The notes beneath the pieces were generated by a model. It saw only the letters and a list, made by a program, of their open reading frames with translations, was not told the origin of the DNA and did not search any database. From NCBI GenBank assembly GCA_026394055.1, contig JAPKYZ010000026.1, positions 1-64,000 of the forward strand: a stretch of 64,000 nt of DNA, given 5' to 3'. Below are positions 16,288 through 25,555 of this stretch, one piece after another. This DNA is from Acidobacteriota bacterium (GTDB lineage Bacteria; Acidobacteriota; Terriglobia; Bryobacterales; Bryobacteraceae). A program made the position numbers and the translations under genes. Positions within the stretch are counted from its first letter, which is position 1. The number at the start of each line of letters is the position of its first letter.

Positions 16288-16925
16288 GACGAGTTTACGT
16301 CCTGTGCGAGGGCCTGACGGAGGCGGCCTTCGCGGATCAAGTCTTGAGGCCGCGGTTGCCGTCCGAAACGCTCCTGGTACCCATCGACCAGAAAGGGCGT
16401 GGTGGTATCACCTATCCGCGACTGAAACGGGATATCCAGTCCCTGCTGGGTGGAGAGGCCGTGGTGACTACAATGTTAGATCTCTACGCCCTGCCGGAGA
16501 ACTACCCCAGGCACCAAGAGTCCCAGGCGTATCGCAACCCTTTGGAACGCGCACGGGTGATTGAACGGGCGATCGAGGAGGACATCGGATCGCGAAGATT
16601 CGTGCCCTACTTGCAGGTTTACGAGTTCGAAGCACTCTGGTTCGCCGAAGGATTGGCGCGATTGAAGCGTGACCTACCCCATCGAGGGGAAGCAATCGAT
16701 ACCCTGCTGAACTCGATCCACTACTTCCAGACGCCCGAGCACATCAACGACCAAGCTCCACCCAAGAGCCGCATCACGGCCGCCGTGCCCGAATACCGGC
16801 GCGCTTCCTTCCGGAATTTCGAGGGCTTCCCGCTCGATCAAGCCCGCGAACGATGCCTTCATTTCGACGCCTGGCTGGCCAAGCTTGAGGAAACCCTTGG
16901 ATTAAGGAAGCAGAGCATCACCTGA
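16284..16925 (+). CDS. DUF4276 family protein, TOPRIM-like partner of the ATPase
   Basis: 213 residues from TTG 16284, which overlaps the ATPase stop (TTGA). A GTG at 16248 is possible but would overlap by 40 bases. The N-terminus RRVYVLCEGLTEAAFADQVL has the C/VEGxTE motif, and TTMLDLYALPENYPR follows near residue 70. A Glu followed by an Asp-x-x strand end is what TOPRIM-like nucleases such as the DUF4435 partner in PARIS systems show. YLQVYEFEALWFAE and KSRITAAVPEYRR are further DUF4276 blocks. It is likely the effector or nuclease controlled by the ATPase. Family membership is clear to me; the enzymatic role is inferred. Confidence 0.8.
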   Translation: MRRVYVLCEGLTEAAFADQVLRPRLPSETLLVPIDQKGRGGITYPRLKRDIQSLLGGEAVVTTMLDLYALPENYPRHQESQAYRNPLERARVIERAIEEDIGSRRFVPYLQVYEFEALWFAEGLARLKRDLPHRGEAIDTLLNSIHYFQTPEHINDQAPPKSRITAAVPEYRRASFRNFEGFPLDQARERCLHFDAWLAKLEETLGLRKQSIT

Positions 16926-16996
16926 CTCGCCCCGTACTAGGGGCCGTTCACGGGCAGCACTAGGGTATTCACCCCACGATATTTGCCTAAGGCCTG

Positions 16997-17025
16997 TTGT
17001 GGCCACTTCATGGTCACGTTATTAT
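16997..17025 (+). promoter_or_regulatory. Sigma70-like promoter of the TonB-dependent receptor gene
   Basis: TTGTGG at 16997-17002, a 17-base spacer, and TATTAT at 17020-17025. The predicted start would give a leader of about 27 bases before ATG 17059, with CGGAGAG in place as ribosome site. Confidence 0.55.
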
Positions 17026-17058
17026 AAAACCATTACAACTCCTTATTTCGGAGAGTCT

Positions 17059-20000
17059 ATGAGAAACAAACAAATCGCTTTACGCGTCTTAAGCTTGACG
17101 ATGGCCGCCGCTTTGGCCGCTTTTGGACAGGCGACGGCCACCGGCCTCCTGGCGGGCCGGGTGACTGACACCACCGACGCGGTCATTCCCAACGTTACGG
17201 TCAAGATTACCAACACCACCACCGGCGCGACCCGCGAAGCGGTCACCAATGCCGAGGGTCTGTACCAGTTTTCATTCCTGACCGCTGGTACCTACACGGG
17301 CTCCGTGGCCCAACCCGGCTTTTCCACCGCCGCCCTCACCGGCTTGCTGGTGCAGGTGGGACAAACCAGCACGGTCAATATCGTGCTGAAGCCCGGCCAA
17401 CAGGCTGAAACCGTGACGGTTTCGGCTGAGTACGCCACGCTGCTCGACACCGCCAAAAGCGACGTCAGCCTCAACATCACCCCCGGCGAAGTCCGCGAAT
17501 TGCCGCTCAATGGCCGCGACTTTGCCAATCTGGCCTTTCTGGCTCCTGGCGCCAAACCGGTGAACTCCTATGACCCGACCAAGAACCGCATCTCGATTTT
17601 TGGCATCAACGGGTCGGCCGGCCGTAACGTCAATGTGACGGTAAACGGCATCGATAACAAGGACAACACGGTGGGTGGCCCGGTGATGCAGTTCCCGCTG
17701 GAAGCCATTCAGGAGTTCGTGATCTCGACGCAGCGTTTCTCGGCCGCCAACGGCCGTAGCGAAGGCGCGGCGGTGAACGTGATCACCCGCACCGGCACCA
17801 ACCAGATGCACGGCGCGCTCTACCTGTTCGCCCGCGACACGTCGCTGACGGCGAATGACTATTTCTCGAAGGCCGGCAAACAGGCGACGCCTCCGATCAG
17901 CCGTCAGCAGTACGGTGGCTCCTTTGGCACCCCGATCATCAAGGACCGTACCTTTGCCTTCTTCGCCCTGGAACGTCAGCGGGAAGAGACCTCGATCGGC
18001 GTCACCGATCAGGCCTTTAACGAACTGACGCTGGCGACCGCCCTAGGCGCCAAGCCCGCCCGCGTGATCGGCACGCCGTACCGCGACCAGCGCTACAACG
18101 GCCGCCTGGACCACAAGATCAACGACAAGCACCAGTTCTTCCTGTCGTATTCGAGCCAGGGCAACCGTGGCCAGAACGACCAATCCAGCCAGACCAACGA
18201 CCTGACGGCCGGTAACTTCACCACCAACGAACTGCTGCTGGCCAACTTCACCTTGAATTCGGTGATCAGCCCGCGCATCGTGAACGCCTTCACGGCCGGC
18301 CACCAATACTGGAACAACCTGATCGATTCCGATAGCAAGGTGCCGAACCTGGCCTTCCCCAACAGCATCTATTTCGGCACCAACACCAACGTGCCGCAGC
18401 AATCGTTCCAGCGCAAGTGGCAGTTCCGTGATGATCTTTCGATCACGGTGGGCAAGCACTCGCTGAAGACCGGTTTTGACTACGTCAAGATCCCCAAGCT
18501 GGGCGGCTTCTTCCAGACGCCTTCCACGCTGAACATCACCTTCCAGGATCTGCCGAGCAAGATCACCACCGACAAGGTGAACTACCCGAATGGCTTTGCC
18601 ACGCCGGGTGCGATCACTGCGATGTCGGCCTCTTCCGGCAACCCCTACTTCCTGGGCCAGGATGCCGCGATGTTCGGCCTCTACTTCCAGGACGACTGGA
18701 AGGTGGCCCGCAACTTCAGCGTCAACATGGGCTTGCGCTGGGATGTCGACTTGAACCTGCAGGGTGGCAACGTCCAGGCCCGCAGCCGCACCTATCTCGC
18801 ACTGAAGCAGATCGGCAGCCCCTGGGGCGCCAAGCTGCCGCAGAACGACAAGAACAACTTCTCGCCGCGTTTGGGCTTTGCCTGGAACGTGGGCGGCGAT
18901 TCCAAGTTCGTGGTTCGTGGCGGGTGGGGCATGTACTTCGGCCAGACCTTCCAGAACATCCCGCTGTTCATGGAGCAGCAGGCCAATGACACCGTGTTCA
19001 CGCAGACTCTGTCGCTGGCCAGCGCCGGCTTCGGCGATAACAACGCCGACATCGTCCCGGGCACCGGTGGCCGCCGCCTGTCGCAGTTCCGCTACGGCAT
19101 CGACCCCCTGCCGCCGATCCCGGCCGCTTCCGCCTCGCTCACCGCGGGCGCCGTGGGCCGCCTGGTGGACCCCGACTTCCAGAACCCCTACAACCACCAG
19201 TTCAACCTGGGTATGGCCTGGCAGTTGGACAACTCAAACGTGATCGAACTGGAAGGCATCCACGTCCAGGGCGTGCGGGAAGCGAAGCGCCAGAACATCA
19301 ACCCGCTCCGTCCCAACGTGGGCAACACGCGTCCGCTCGATGCCGCGTTCACGGCGGCCGGCTTGCCCCGGTTGGCGCAGATCATCGTTGAATCGTCGAT
19401 CGGCCGGTCAAGCTACGACGCGCTGAACCTCTCATACCGCCGCCGGATGGCCAAGCGGTTCTCGCTGAACACCAACTACGTCTACTCCGCTGCGAAAGCC
19501 TACATCGGTGGCCCGGCCGCCTTCGGCAACGTGGCCATGTACGCGGACAACGTGTTCAACCCGGGCGACTATGGGTTTGCCCCCAACGATGAGCGTCACC
19601 ACTGGGTATTCTCCGGCGTGCTCGACATGCCGTGGGGCATCAAGGTGGCTCCGATCATGCAGTTTGGTACGGCCCGCCCCTACAACCTGACCCAGGGCAC
19701 CAACTGGATCGGCAACGGGAACGGGAACGGCACCGCCCGCGCGGTGGTATTCGCCAACAACCCCACCGATTACAAGGCCACCATTCCGTTGTCGGCCGCG
19801 GCCATCCGCACCGGTGTCACGGACGGTTCGCTGCGGGTGGTCAACTACAACACGGCCCGCGGCCAGGAGTTCTACCAGTTCGACCTGCGCGTATCGAAGA
19901 CCTTCAAGGTGGCCGAGCGGCACTCGCTCGAGTTCATCAGCCAGTTCTTCAACCTGACCAACCGCGCGAACTTTGGCGGCAACTACGTCGGCAACATCCG

Positions 20001-20100
20001 CAGTGGTTCGTTCGGCCAGCCCAACGGCTTCATCACTCCCAGCGCGCTGGTGGTGCCGAAGTCCTTCGCGGCTGAACTGGCCGTGCAGTACCGCTTCTAA
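17059..20100 (+). CDS. TonB-dependent receptor with N-terminal carboxypeptidase-regulatory (Cna-B) domain
   Basis: 1013 residues from ATG 17059 (CGGAGAG five bases upstream). A signal peptide (about 1-27) is followed by a carboxypeptidase-regulatory-like beta-sandwich (GLLAGRVTDTTDAVIPNVTV, TNAEGLYQFSFLTAGTYT). A plug-like region comes next (ELPLNGRDFANLAFLAPG, NGIDNKDNTVGGP, IQEFVISTQRFSAANGRSEGA). A large beta-barrel ends in AELAVQYRF with the terminal Phe expected for Bam-dependent insertion. Acidobacteria carry dozens of these receptors, thought to import glycans or other large ligands; the ligand here is unknown. Strand GDSKFVVRGGWGMYFGQTFQN is typical (read in parts). It has its own promoter and terminator. 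Confidence 0.93.
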   Translation: MRNKQIALRVLSLTMAAALAAFGQATATGLLAGRVTDTTDAVIPNVTVKITNTTTGATREAVTNAEGLYQFSFLTAGTYTGSVAQPGFSTAALTGLLVQVGQTSTVNIVLKPGQQAETVTVSAEYATLLDTAKSDVSLNITPGEVRELPLNGRDFANLAFLAPGAKPVNSYDPTKNRISIFGINGSAGRNVNVTVNGIDNKDNTVGGPVMQFPLEAIQEFVISTQRFSAANGRSEGAAVNVITRTGTNQMHGALYLFARDTSLTANDYFSKAGKQATPPISRQQYGGSFGTPIIKDRTFAFFALERQREETSIGVTDQAFNELTLATALGAKPARVIGTPYRDQRYNGRLDHKINDKHQFFLSYSSQGNRGQNDQSSQTNDLTAGNFTTNELLLANFTLNSVISPRIVNAFTAGHQYWNNLIDSDSKVPNLAFPNSIYFGTNTNVPQQSFQRKWQFRDDLSITVGKHSLKTGFDYVKIPKLGGFFQTPSTLNITFQDLPSKITTDKVNYPNGFATPGAITAMSASSGNPYFLGQDAAMFGLYFQDDWKVARNFSVNMGLRWDVDLNLQGGNVQARSRTYLALKQIGSPWGAKLPQNDKNNFSPRLGFAWNVGGDSKFVVRGGWGMYFGQTFQNIPLFMEQQANDTVFTQTLSLASAGFGDNNADIVPGTGGRRLSQFRYGIDPLPPIPAASASLTAGAVGRLVDPDFQNPYNHQFNLGMAWQLDNSNVIELEGIHVQGVREAKRQNINPLRPNVGNTRPLDAAFTAAGLPRLAQIIVESSIGRSSYDALNLSYRRRMAKRFSLNTNYVYSAAKAYIGGPAAFGNVAMYADNVFNPGDYGFAPNDERHHWVFSGVLDMPWGIKVAPIMQFGTARPYNLTQGTNWIGNGNGNGTARAVVFANNPTDYKATIPLSAAAIRTGVTDGSLRVVNYNTARGQEFYQFDLRVSKTFKVAERHSLEFISQFFNLTNRANFGGNYVGNIRSGSFGQPNGFITPSALVVPKSFAAELAVQYRF

Positions 20101-20129
20101 CAGCCACGACGCTTAACTAAAGAGCGTCC

Positions 20130-20181
20130 CCGGGCGCCCGCCGCAATCTTCGGATTGTGGTTGGGCGCCCGGTTTGTTTTT
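20130..20181 (+). terminator. Rho-independent terminator of the TonB-dependent receptor
   Basis: CCGGGCGCCC (20130-20139) pairs with GGGCGCCCGG (20163-20172). The interior continues as CCGCAATC-TTCG-GATTGTGG, a stem closed by a UUCG tetraloop. TTTGTTTTT follows directly. Confidence 0.88.
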
Positions 20182-20225
20182 GGCTTGCTCACGTGAAACG
20201 GCGCGGCACGGAGGAAGGGCGCTGG

Positions 20226-20505
20226 CTATCGCTCTGAAGTGGGGACACCCGAGTAGACGATGGACCGGTGACCAACGCGAAAGACGTCAATCAACGAACG
20301 AGACGCGACGATGCGAATGAGAACCCGGTAGGAACCGAAACGGAGCTTGTAGCAATCCCGCAGTTGGTGGAGGGGCTCCGCACCTACTTCAAACGGGGTC
20401 ATCCTTCGCATCGTGCAATGCGGTCAAGACGTCGGCCAGGACATCGGGCGGCAGTGCCGCCAAGTCACGCTGGGCGCTTGTTCTGAAGGAGATGTTCCAG
20501 GCCAT
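20226..20505 (-). pseudogene. RelE/ParE family toxin, frameshifted
   Basis: ATG 20505 lies inside the antitoxin gene and starts MAWNISFRTSAQRDLAALP, a RelE-type N-terminus, but the frame stops after 38 codons at 20389-20391. The next frame then carries the rest of the toxin: GAEPLHQLRDCYKLRFGSYR, VLIRIV, DVFRVGHRSIVY, ending at 20226. Removing one base of the GGGG run at 20395-20398 joins the two halves as DDPFEVGAEPL and yields about 92 residues, the normal family length. RelE/ParE toxins cleave ribosome-bound mRNA or poison gyrase. This copy is inactive unless the shift is a sequencing error or is suppressed. Confidence 0.8.
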
Positions 20506-20716
20506 GCTCACGAACAAACTCGTCTAAGGTAATGGTGGGTTCGCCGCGGGTGCGCTTCTCATATGAGATGTCGTCGAGGTCTTCCAACTCCTCCAGTTCA
20601 TCGAGGGTTAAGGACCGGCCCAGGCGAGCTTGAACTCTGTTCAGATCAAAACCGAGTTCTTCCGCGTAGGTCCGCCAGTCGGTGGTTGCTTCAATCTGAG
20701 TCTCGTGAGTCATCAT
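20465..20716 (-). CDS. Antitoxin of the RelE/ParE-type module
   Basis: 83 residues from ATG 20716 (GGGAGG at 20721-20726 upstream; a second ATG follows at once). The acidic protein has RTYAEELGFDLNRVQARLGR and TLDELEELEDLDDISYEKRT. It ends in ITLDEFVREHGLEHLLQNK, the kind of C-terminal tail that binds a RelE-like partner. I cannot name the DNA-binding fold. It overlaps the toxin start by 41 bases, the usual antitoxin-first layout. With the toxin frameshifted, it may be an orphan. Confidence 0.65.
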   Translation of the reverse strand: MMTHETQIEATTDWRTYAEELGFDLNRVQARLGRSLTLDELEELEDLDDISYEKRTRGEPTITLDEFVREHGLEHLLQNKRPA

Positions 20717-20817
20717 CGCGCCTCCCGCTATCAAGTTAGCGCGAACAACTCGCCGGTCTCTCCCTGCGATGGATGCGCGGTCTCCAATTCTGCTAAGATC
20801 GCGGCTCAGCAGCCATA

Positions 20818-22848
20818 ATGAGCACCAAACCGCCTTCCCATCAACCGTTCGTCCCGGCGAACGTTCCCATGACCGAGTTCACCATCCGGGCCGTCCTGCT
20901 CGGGTTGGTGTTGACCGTGGTGCTGGGCGCGGCCAATGCCTATCTGGGCCTGCGCGCCGGTCAGACCATCGCCGCCACTTATCCGGCTGCGGTGATTGGC
21001 ATGGCGGCGGTACGGCTGTGGCGCGGCACGATCCTCGAAGAGAACCTGGCGCGCACGGCCGGATCAATTGGTGAATCCGTGGCCGCGGGCGCGATCTTCA
21101 CCATCCCCGCGTTTGTGATCTCTCGCGCGTGGCCGTCGTTTGCTCCCGGCGAGGCGTACTGGAAATCCACCGCGTTGATGATGGTGGGCTCCGTGATGGG
21201 CGTGCTGTTTGTCAGCCTGGTGCGGCGGGTGCTGGTGGAAGATCCCGAACTGCCCTACCCCGAATCAGTGGCCGCGGCCGAGATCCACAAAGCAGGCCAG
21301 TCCGGCGCCCAAGGCGCGGGCGTACTGTTCTGGAACATTGGCCTCGGCGGCTTGGTCTACCTGCTGGGCGCGATGAAGCTGTTCGCCGTCGACAAAGAGT
21401 TCTTCTTCCGCATTGGCGAACTGGGGCGCAGCGTACTGCGATTGGGCCCGGTGGGCTCCACGCAGACGGTGGCGACGGGCGCGGTGACAGCAGTCTCGAC
21501 ACCCAGCATCGCTCCGGCGTATCTGGGCGTAGGCTACATCATCGGGCCGCAACTGGCGGCACTGAACTTCGCGGGGAGCGTGCTGGCCTGGGGGCTGATG
21601 GTGCCGCTGTTGATGTACGTGCTGGGTCCGCAGGTGGCGCAGTACATTCCGGCCGGCGGGCATGATGAAAGCTGGCTGGGCATGGCGAACGCTGTGTGGC
21701 GCTACATCGTTCGGCCCATCGCCGTCGGCACCATGATGGTGGGTGCGGCCTACACCCTGTTCCGGATGCGCAAGAACCTGACGATGGGCTTGAAGAAGGC
21801 CTTCGGTGAGCTGAGCGGCCCCAAGATCGACTTAAGCAAGCTCAACCGCAATGAGCGCTACATGAGCTCCAAGACGGTGATCGTCATGATCGCGGGTGTC
21901 TTCCTGCTGATGATCGGGCTCTACGTGCAGATCTCCGGCGACGCCTTCGCGGGTGTGATCGCCGCCGTGGTGATGCTGATTGTCGGCTTCTTCTTTGCCA
22001 CCGTCTCGGGCTATCTGGTGGGCGTCATTGGTTCGTCCAACAACCCGATCTCCGGGCTAACGCTTTCGACGCTGATCATCGCCGCGCTGCTGATGGTGTC
22101 GCTGGGAGTGTCGGGCATGCAAGGTGTGACGGCGGTGCTGGGCGTGGCGGCGGTGGTCTGCCTATCGAGCGCGGTCTCGGGCGAACTGCTGCAGGACTTC
22201 AAAGTAGGCTACCTGCTGGGTGGCACTCCGCGCACGATCCAGATTGTCGAGCTGATCGCCGTAGCGGTCGCGAGCGCAGTGATGTACTTCCCGCTGCTGA
22301 TTCTGCACGAGGGCAACATCAAGATGGGCGGTATTGGCTTTGGCGACAAGGCGCTCTCCGCACCGCAAGCCGGGCTGATGGCGTCGCTGGCGCAGGGCAT
22401 TGTCGGCGGCGATATGCCGTGGCCGCTGATCGTGTTCGGCATGGCGCTGGGCGTGATGTTCATCATGGTGCAGGTGAAGAGCGTGATGCTGGTGGCGATC
22501 GGCATGTACTTGCCCTTCGGCACGACGTCAGCCATCTTCCTGGGAGGCATCATCCGCTGGGTGACCGACACGATGGCCGCCCGCCGCGGCTTGAATGAGG
22601 CGCAACACGCTCGCGTCGAGAACACGGGCATCCTGGTGGCCTCGGGCCTCATCGCGGGTGAGGCATTGTGCGGCCTGATCACCGCGTTCTTCGCCTGGCG
22701 CGAGATCCCGCTGCCGACCTTCTTCCCGGACCCCTCCATTCTGGCCGGTCTGGTGGTGCTGACCCTGCTTGGGGCCGTGCTGGTCCGCATTCCGTTGGCC
22801 CACGCGGGCCGGGCGGATGAGCCGGCGCCGCCATCGGCGATGATGTAG
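20818..22848 (+). CDS. OPT family oligopeptide transporter
   Basis: 676 residues with about 16 membrane spans, the length of the bacterial OPT subgroup. Near the N-terminus, TIRAVLLGLVLTVVLGAANAYLGLRAGQTIAATYPAAV is the diagnostic first repeat (read in pieces). GSSNNPISGLTLSTLIIAALL in the middle is another OPT block. Members import peptides or peptide-metal chelates by proton symport through the inner membrane. The gene stands alone, divergent from the antitoxin upstream and 73 bases before the next gene on the same strand. Confidence 0.9.
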   Translation: MSTKPPSHQPFVPANVPMTEFTIRAVLLGLVLTVVLGAANAYLGLRAGQTIAATYPAAVIGMAAVRLWRGTILEENLARTAGSIGESVAAGAIFTIPAFVISRAWPSFAPGEAYWKSTALMMVGSVMGVLFVSLVRRVLVEDPELPYPESVAAAEIHKAGQSGAQGAGVLFWNIGLGGLVYLLGAMKLFAVDKEFFFRIGELGRSVLRLGPVGSTQTVATGAVTAVSTPSIAPAYLGVGYIIGPQLAALNFAGSVLAWGLMVPLLMYVLGPQVAQYIPAGGHDESWLGMANAVWRYIVRPIAVGTMMVGAAYTLFRMRKNLTMGLKKAFGELSGPKIDLSKLNRNERYMSSKTVIVMIAGVFLLMIGLYVQISGDAFAGVIAAVVMLIVGFFFATVSGYLVGVIGSSNNPISGLTLSTLIIAALLMVSLGVSGMQGVTAVLGVAAVVCLSSAVSGELLQDFKVGYLLGGTPRTIQIVELIAVAVASAVMYFPLLILHEGNIKMGGIGFGDKALSAPQAGLMASLAQGIVGGDMPWPLIVFGMALGVMFIMVQVKSVMLVAIGMYLPFGTTSAIFLGGIIRWVTDTMAARRGLNEAQHARVENTGILVASGLIAGEALCGLITAFFAWREIPLPTFFPDPSILAGLVVLTLLGAVLVRIPLAHAGRADEPAPPSAMM

Positions 22849-22921
22849 ACGCAGCAGCCGGGCAAGATGCCCGGAAGATGCCTGGGACAGCGTGGGTCCT
22901 GGTCCGATAACATAAAGAGTC

Positions 22922-25264
22922 TTGTCCCGAGTTTCCACCGTTTCGCCATCTCAAGAACGTTCTGTCTCCTGGCCGCTGGTCTACCTGGGCGTGTTGCTCA
23001 CCACGCTGGCCACGCTGCTGATGGAGCTGTCGCTGACCCGCATTTTCTCGGTGGTGTTTTACTACCACTTTGCGTTTCTGGCCATCTCGATCGCGCTGTT
23101 CGGGCTGGGCGTCGGCGGCATTTTCTCGTACGTGGTGGCGGGCTGGCGGCCGCCGTTGTTCACCAAGTTGGGGTGGCTGGCGGGCGTCAATAGTCTGGTG
23201 GTCTTGGGGTCGCTGGTGTTCCTGCTGACCCGCAGCGGCGAGATGAACAACTTGACGCTGGGCGCGGTCTACTTCGCCAGCGCGTTGCCATTCTTTCTGG
23301 CCGGGGCGATTGTGTCGCTGGTGATTTCGGAAACCATCGGCCGCGTGGACCGGGTCTACTTCTTTGATCTGCTGGGCGCTGCGGGCGGTTGCCTGTTGCT
23401 GGTCCCGCTGTTGAATGCCTTTGGCGGACCCAACACCATCATTGTCGTCGCCATGCTGTTTGCCGCCTCGTCGGCCGTGTGGTTTTCAGTGGACCACCGC
23501 AGCAAAGGCCGCGCTGGTGGCGTAGCGCTCGGTCTAGTGCTGATGGCACTGCTGCTGATCAACGCGCGCACCGGCTTCATCGATGTCCGCTATGCCAAGG
23601 GTCAAGCGTTGACGCAGGAGCGTTGGTCCAAGTGGAACAGCTTTTCGCGTATTGCCTTGGCGCCGGAACCTGGTTCGGGCCGCACGGCCATCGTGATTGA
23701 TGCCGACGCCGCCACAGGCATCCCGGAGTTCGACTTCTCGAAGCTCACCCCACAGGATCGTGAGGATCTGCTCTTCCAGGGCCCCGGTCTGCCGTACGCG
23801 CTGCGTCCCGGAGCCAAGGCGCTGATCATTGGACCGGGCGGCGGCTGGGATGTGTCCCGCGCACTGGCCTCCGGCTCAAAGGACATCACCGGCGTCGAGA
23901 TCAACCCGATCATCGCGACGACGATCATGCGGCAGAAGTTTTCGAGCCTCTCGAAGGGCCTCTACTTGAAGCCCGAGATCCGCATCGTCGTCGAAGATGG
24001 CCGCAGCTTCGTGCGCCGCACGCCGGAGCAGTACCAAGTGTTGCAGGCCACGCTGGTCGACACGTGGGCCTCCACTGCCGCGGGCGCTTTTGCGTTGTCG
24101 GAAAACAATCTCTATACCAGCGACGCCTTCCACGACTATCTGTCGAAGCTGACGCCCGATGGCATGCTCACCTTCACCCGCTGGGGCTTTGACCCGCCGC
24201 GCGAGTCGCTGCGGTTGATCAGCCTGGTGCGCGTGGCGCTGGCTCAACTGGGCGAGAACGAACCATGGAAGCACGTCATCATTGCCCGCCAAGGTAGTGT
24301 GCAAGGCTGGGGCGCGCAGGACACCATGCTGGTCTCGCGCAAGCCGTTTAGCGCCACGGATATTCAAACGGCGAAAGAGACGATTGCCCGCGCCAAGATG
24401 CAGTTGATCTACCTGCCGGGCGAAGGCATCCGGTCACCGTTTGCCGACCTGCTGCTGACCACCGAGCCCGAGCGCTTCTTTGAGAAGTACACCTACAACG
24501 TGACGCCTGTCGATGACGACCGGCCGTTCTTCTTCTACACTGTCCAGCCGCGAGACCTGTGGGCTTTCTTGACCACCACCAGCAAGGACAGCGCCGACTA
24601 CAAGATCAACCGCGCCGTGCCGCTGCTGTTCGGGCTGGTGGGCATCAGCCTGATCGCGACGCTGGTGATCCTGGTGTTGCCGCCGCTGGTATTGGGCAGC
24701 CGTCTGCCCGCCGATGGCCGCGTGCGCCGCTTCCTGCTCTACTTCTTGTCGATCGGCATTGGCTACATCTTGATCCAAGTGGCCCTCATCCAGAAGTTTG
24801 TCCTGTTCCTGGGACACCCCACCTACGCCTTGACCGTGATCATCTTCTCCATGCTGGTGGCCTCCAGCCTGGGCAGCTATTTCTCCAAGCGCGCCATCCC
24901 GGCGGTCCCGCTGGCAGTAACGGCGCTGGTGGCCGTGCTGGCGTTCCTGGCGCCGGTGGTCACTGAAGCGGGTGCCGGTTGGCCGCTCGCACTCAAGTTC
25001 GCCGTCGCGGCGGGTTTGGTGACACCAGCCGCCTTCCTGATGGGCATGCCCTTCCCGAGCGGCTTGCGGTTGCTGGAACAGATGCACCCGCCTTCGGTGC
25101 GATGGGCCTGGTCGATCAACGCCGCGGCGAGCGTGCTGGGTTCCGCCGGCGCGATCTTCCTGGCGATCTACCTGGGCCTGCGCGCCACCTTGCTGATCGG
25201 TGGCCTGTTCTACGTGGCGGCCTATCTGGCGGCACTTCGGACGCGCGGCATTCAGGCGGCGTAG
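22922..25264 (+). CDS. Spermine/spermidine synthase-like membrane protein
   Basis: 780 residues from TTG 22922. Seven or so N-terminal spans (LATLLMELSLTRIFSVVFYYHFAFL opens them) lead into a soluble class I methyltransferase-like domain, then another five or six spans. The soluble domain has the SAM-type motif LIIGPGGGWDVSRAL followed by GVEINPII, and DDDRPFFFY near its end, a mark of this family. The fold is that of polyamine synthases embedded in an MFS-like membrane frame. The substrate has not been settled for such fusions. It follows the OPT gene and may share its transcript. Confidence 0.85.
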   Translation: MSRVSTVSPSQERSVSWPLVYLGVLLTTLATLLMELSLTRIFSVVFYYHFAFLAISIALFGLGVGGIFSYVVAGWRPPLFTKLGWLAGVNSLVVLGSLVFLLTRSGEMNNLTLGAVYFASALPFFLAGAIVSLVISETIGRVDRVYFFDLLGAAGGCLLLVPLLNAFGGPNTIIVVAMLFAASSAVWFSVDHRSKGRAGGVALGLVLMALLLINARTGFIDVRYAKGQALTQERWSKWNSFSRIALAPEPGSGRTAIVIDADAATGIPEFDFSKLTPQDREDLLFQGPGLPYALRPGAKALIIGPGGGWDVSRALASGSKDITGVEINPIIATTIMRQKFSSLSKGLYLKPEIRIVVEDGRSFVRRTPEQYQVLQATLVDTWASTAAGAFALSENNLYTSDAFHDYLSKLTPDGMLTFTRWGFDPPRESLRLISLVRVALAQLGENEPWKHVIIARQGSVQGWGAQDTMLVSRKPFSATDIQTAKETIARAKMQLIYLPGEGIRSPFADLLLTTEPERFFEKYTYNVTPVDDDRPFFFYTVQPRDLWAFLTTTSKDSADYKINRAVPLLFGLVGISLIATLVILVLPPLVLGSRLPADGRVRRFLLYFLSIGIGYILIQVALIQKFVLFLGHPTYALTVIIFSMLVASSLGSYFSKRAIPAVPLAVTALVAVLAFLAPVVTEAGAGWPLALKFAVAAGLVTPAAFLMGMPFPSGLRLLEQMHPPSVRWAWSINAAASVLGSAGAIFLAIYLGLRATLLIGGLFYVAAYLAALRTRGIQAA

Positions 25265-25315
25265 TCGCTTTCACGTGGCGCCGGAGCAGTTATCCTGGGG
25301 TTGGAGCAGTCTATA

Positions 25316-25555
25316 GTGAACGTCGATTGGTCGCGTTGCCCGGAAGTGGAAAGCGTTCCAGGAAAGATGAGCGGGGCGTGGGTCCTCAAGGGCACTCGCA
25401 TGCCGGTCTCAGCCATCTTGGAGAACGTAGAGTCCGGCGCCAGCTTAGACGACATTCTGGAATGGTTTGATGGCCTGGATCGGGATCAAGTCCGAGCGGC
25501 CATCGCCTTTGCCCACCGGAGCCTTGAGCAGCCACCGGTCTGCTCCGCCGCGTAG
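25316..25555 (+). CDS. DUF433 antitoxin
   Basis: 79 residues from GTG 25316 (GGAG nine bases upstream; TTG 25301 is an alternative). The DUF433 pattern is clear: VPGKMSGAWVLKGTRMPVSA, then ENVESGASLDDILEWFDGL and the helix QVRAAIAFAHR. DUF433 proteins are winged-helix antitoxins paired with DUF5615 PIN-like toxins, as here. The TAG overlaps nothing; the next ATG follows immediately. Confidence 0.85.
   Translation: MNVDWSRCPEVESVPGKMSGAWVLKGTRMPVSAILENVESGASLDDILEWFDGLDRDQVRAAIAFAHRSLEQPPVCSAA

Noticed and set aside
18043..19197. 384-codon minus-strand frame inside the TonB receptor
   Set aside because: Low-complexity Val/Gly/Ala shadow of barrel codons.
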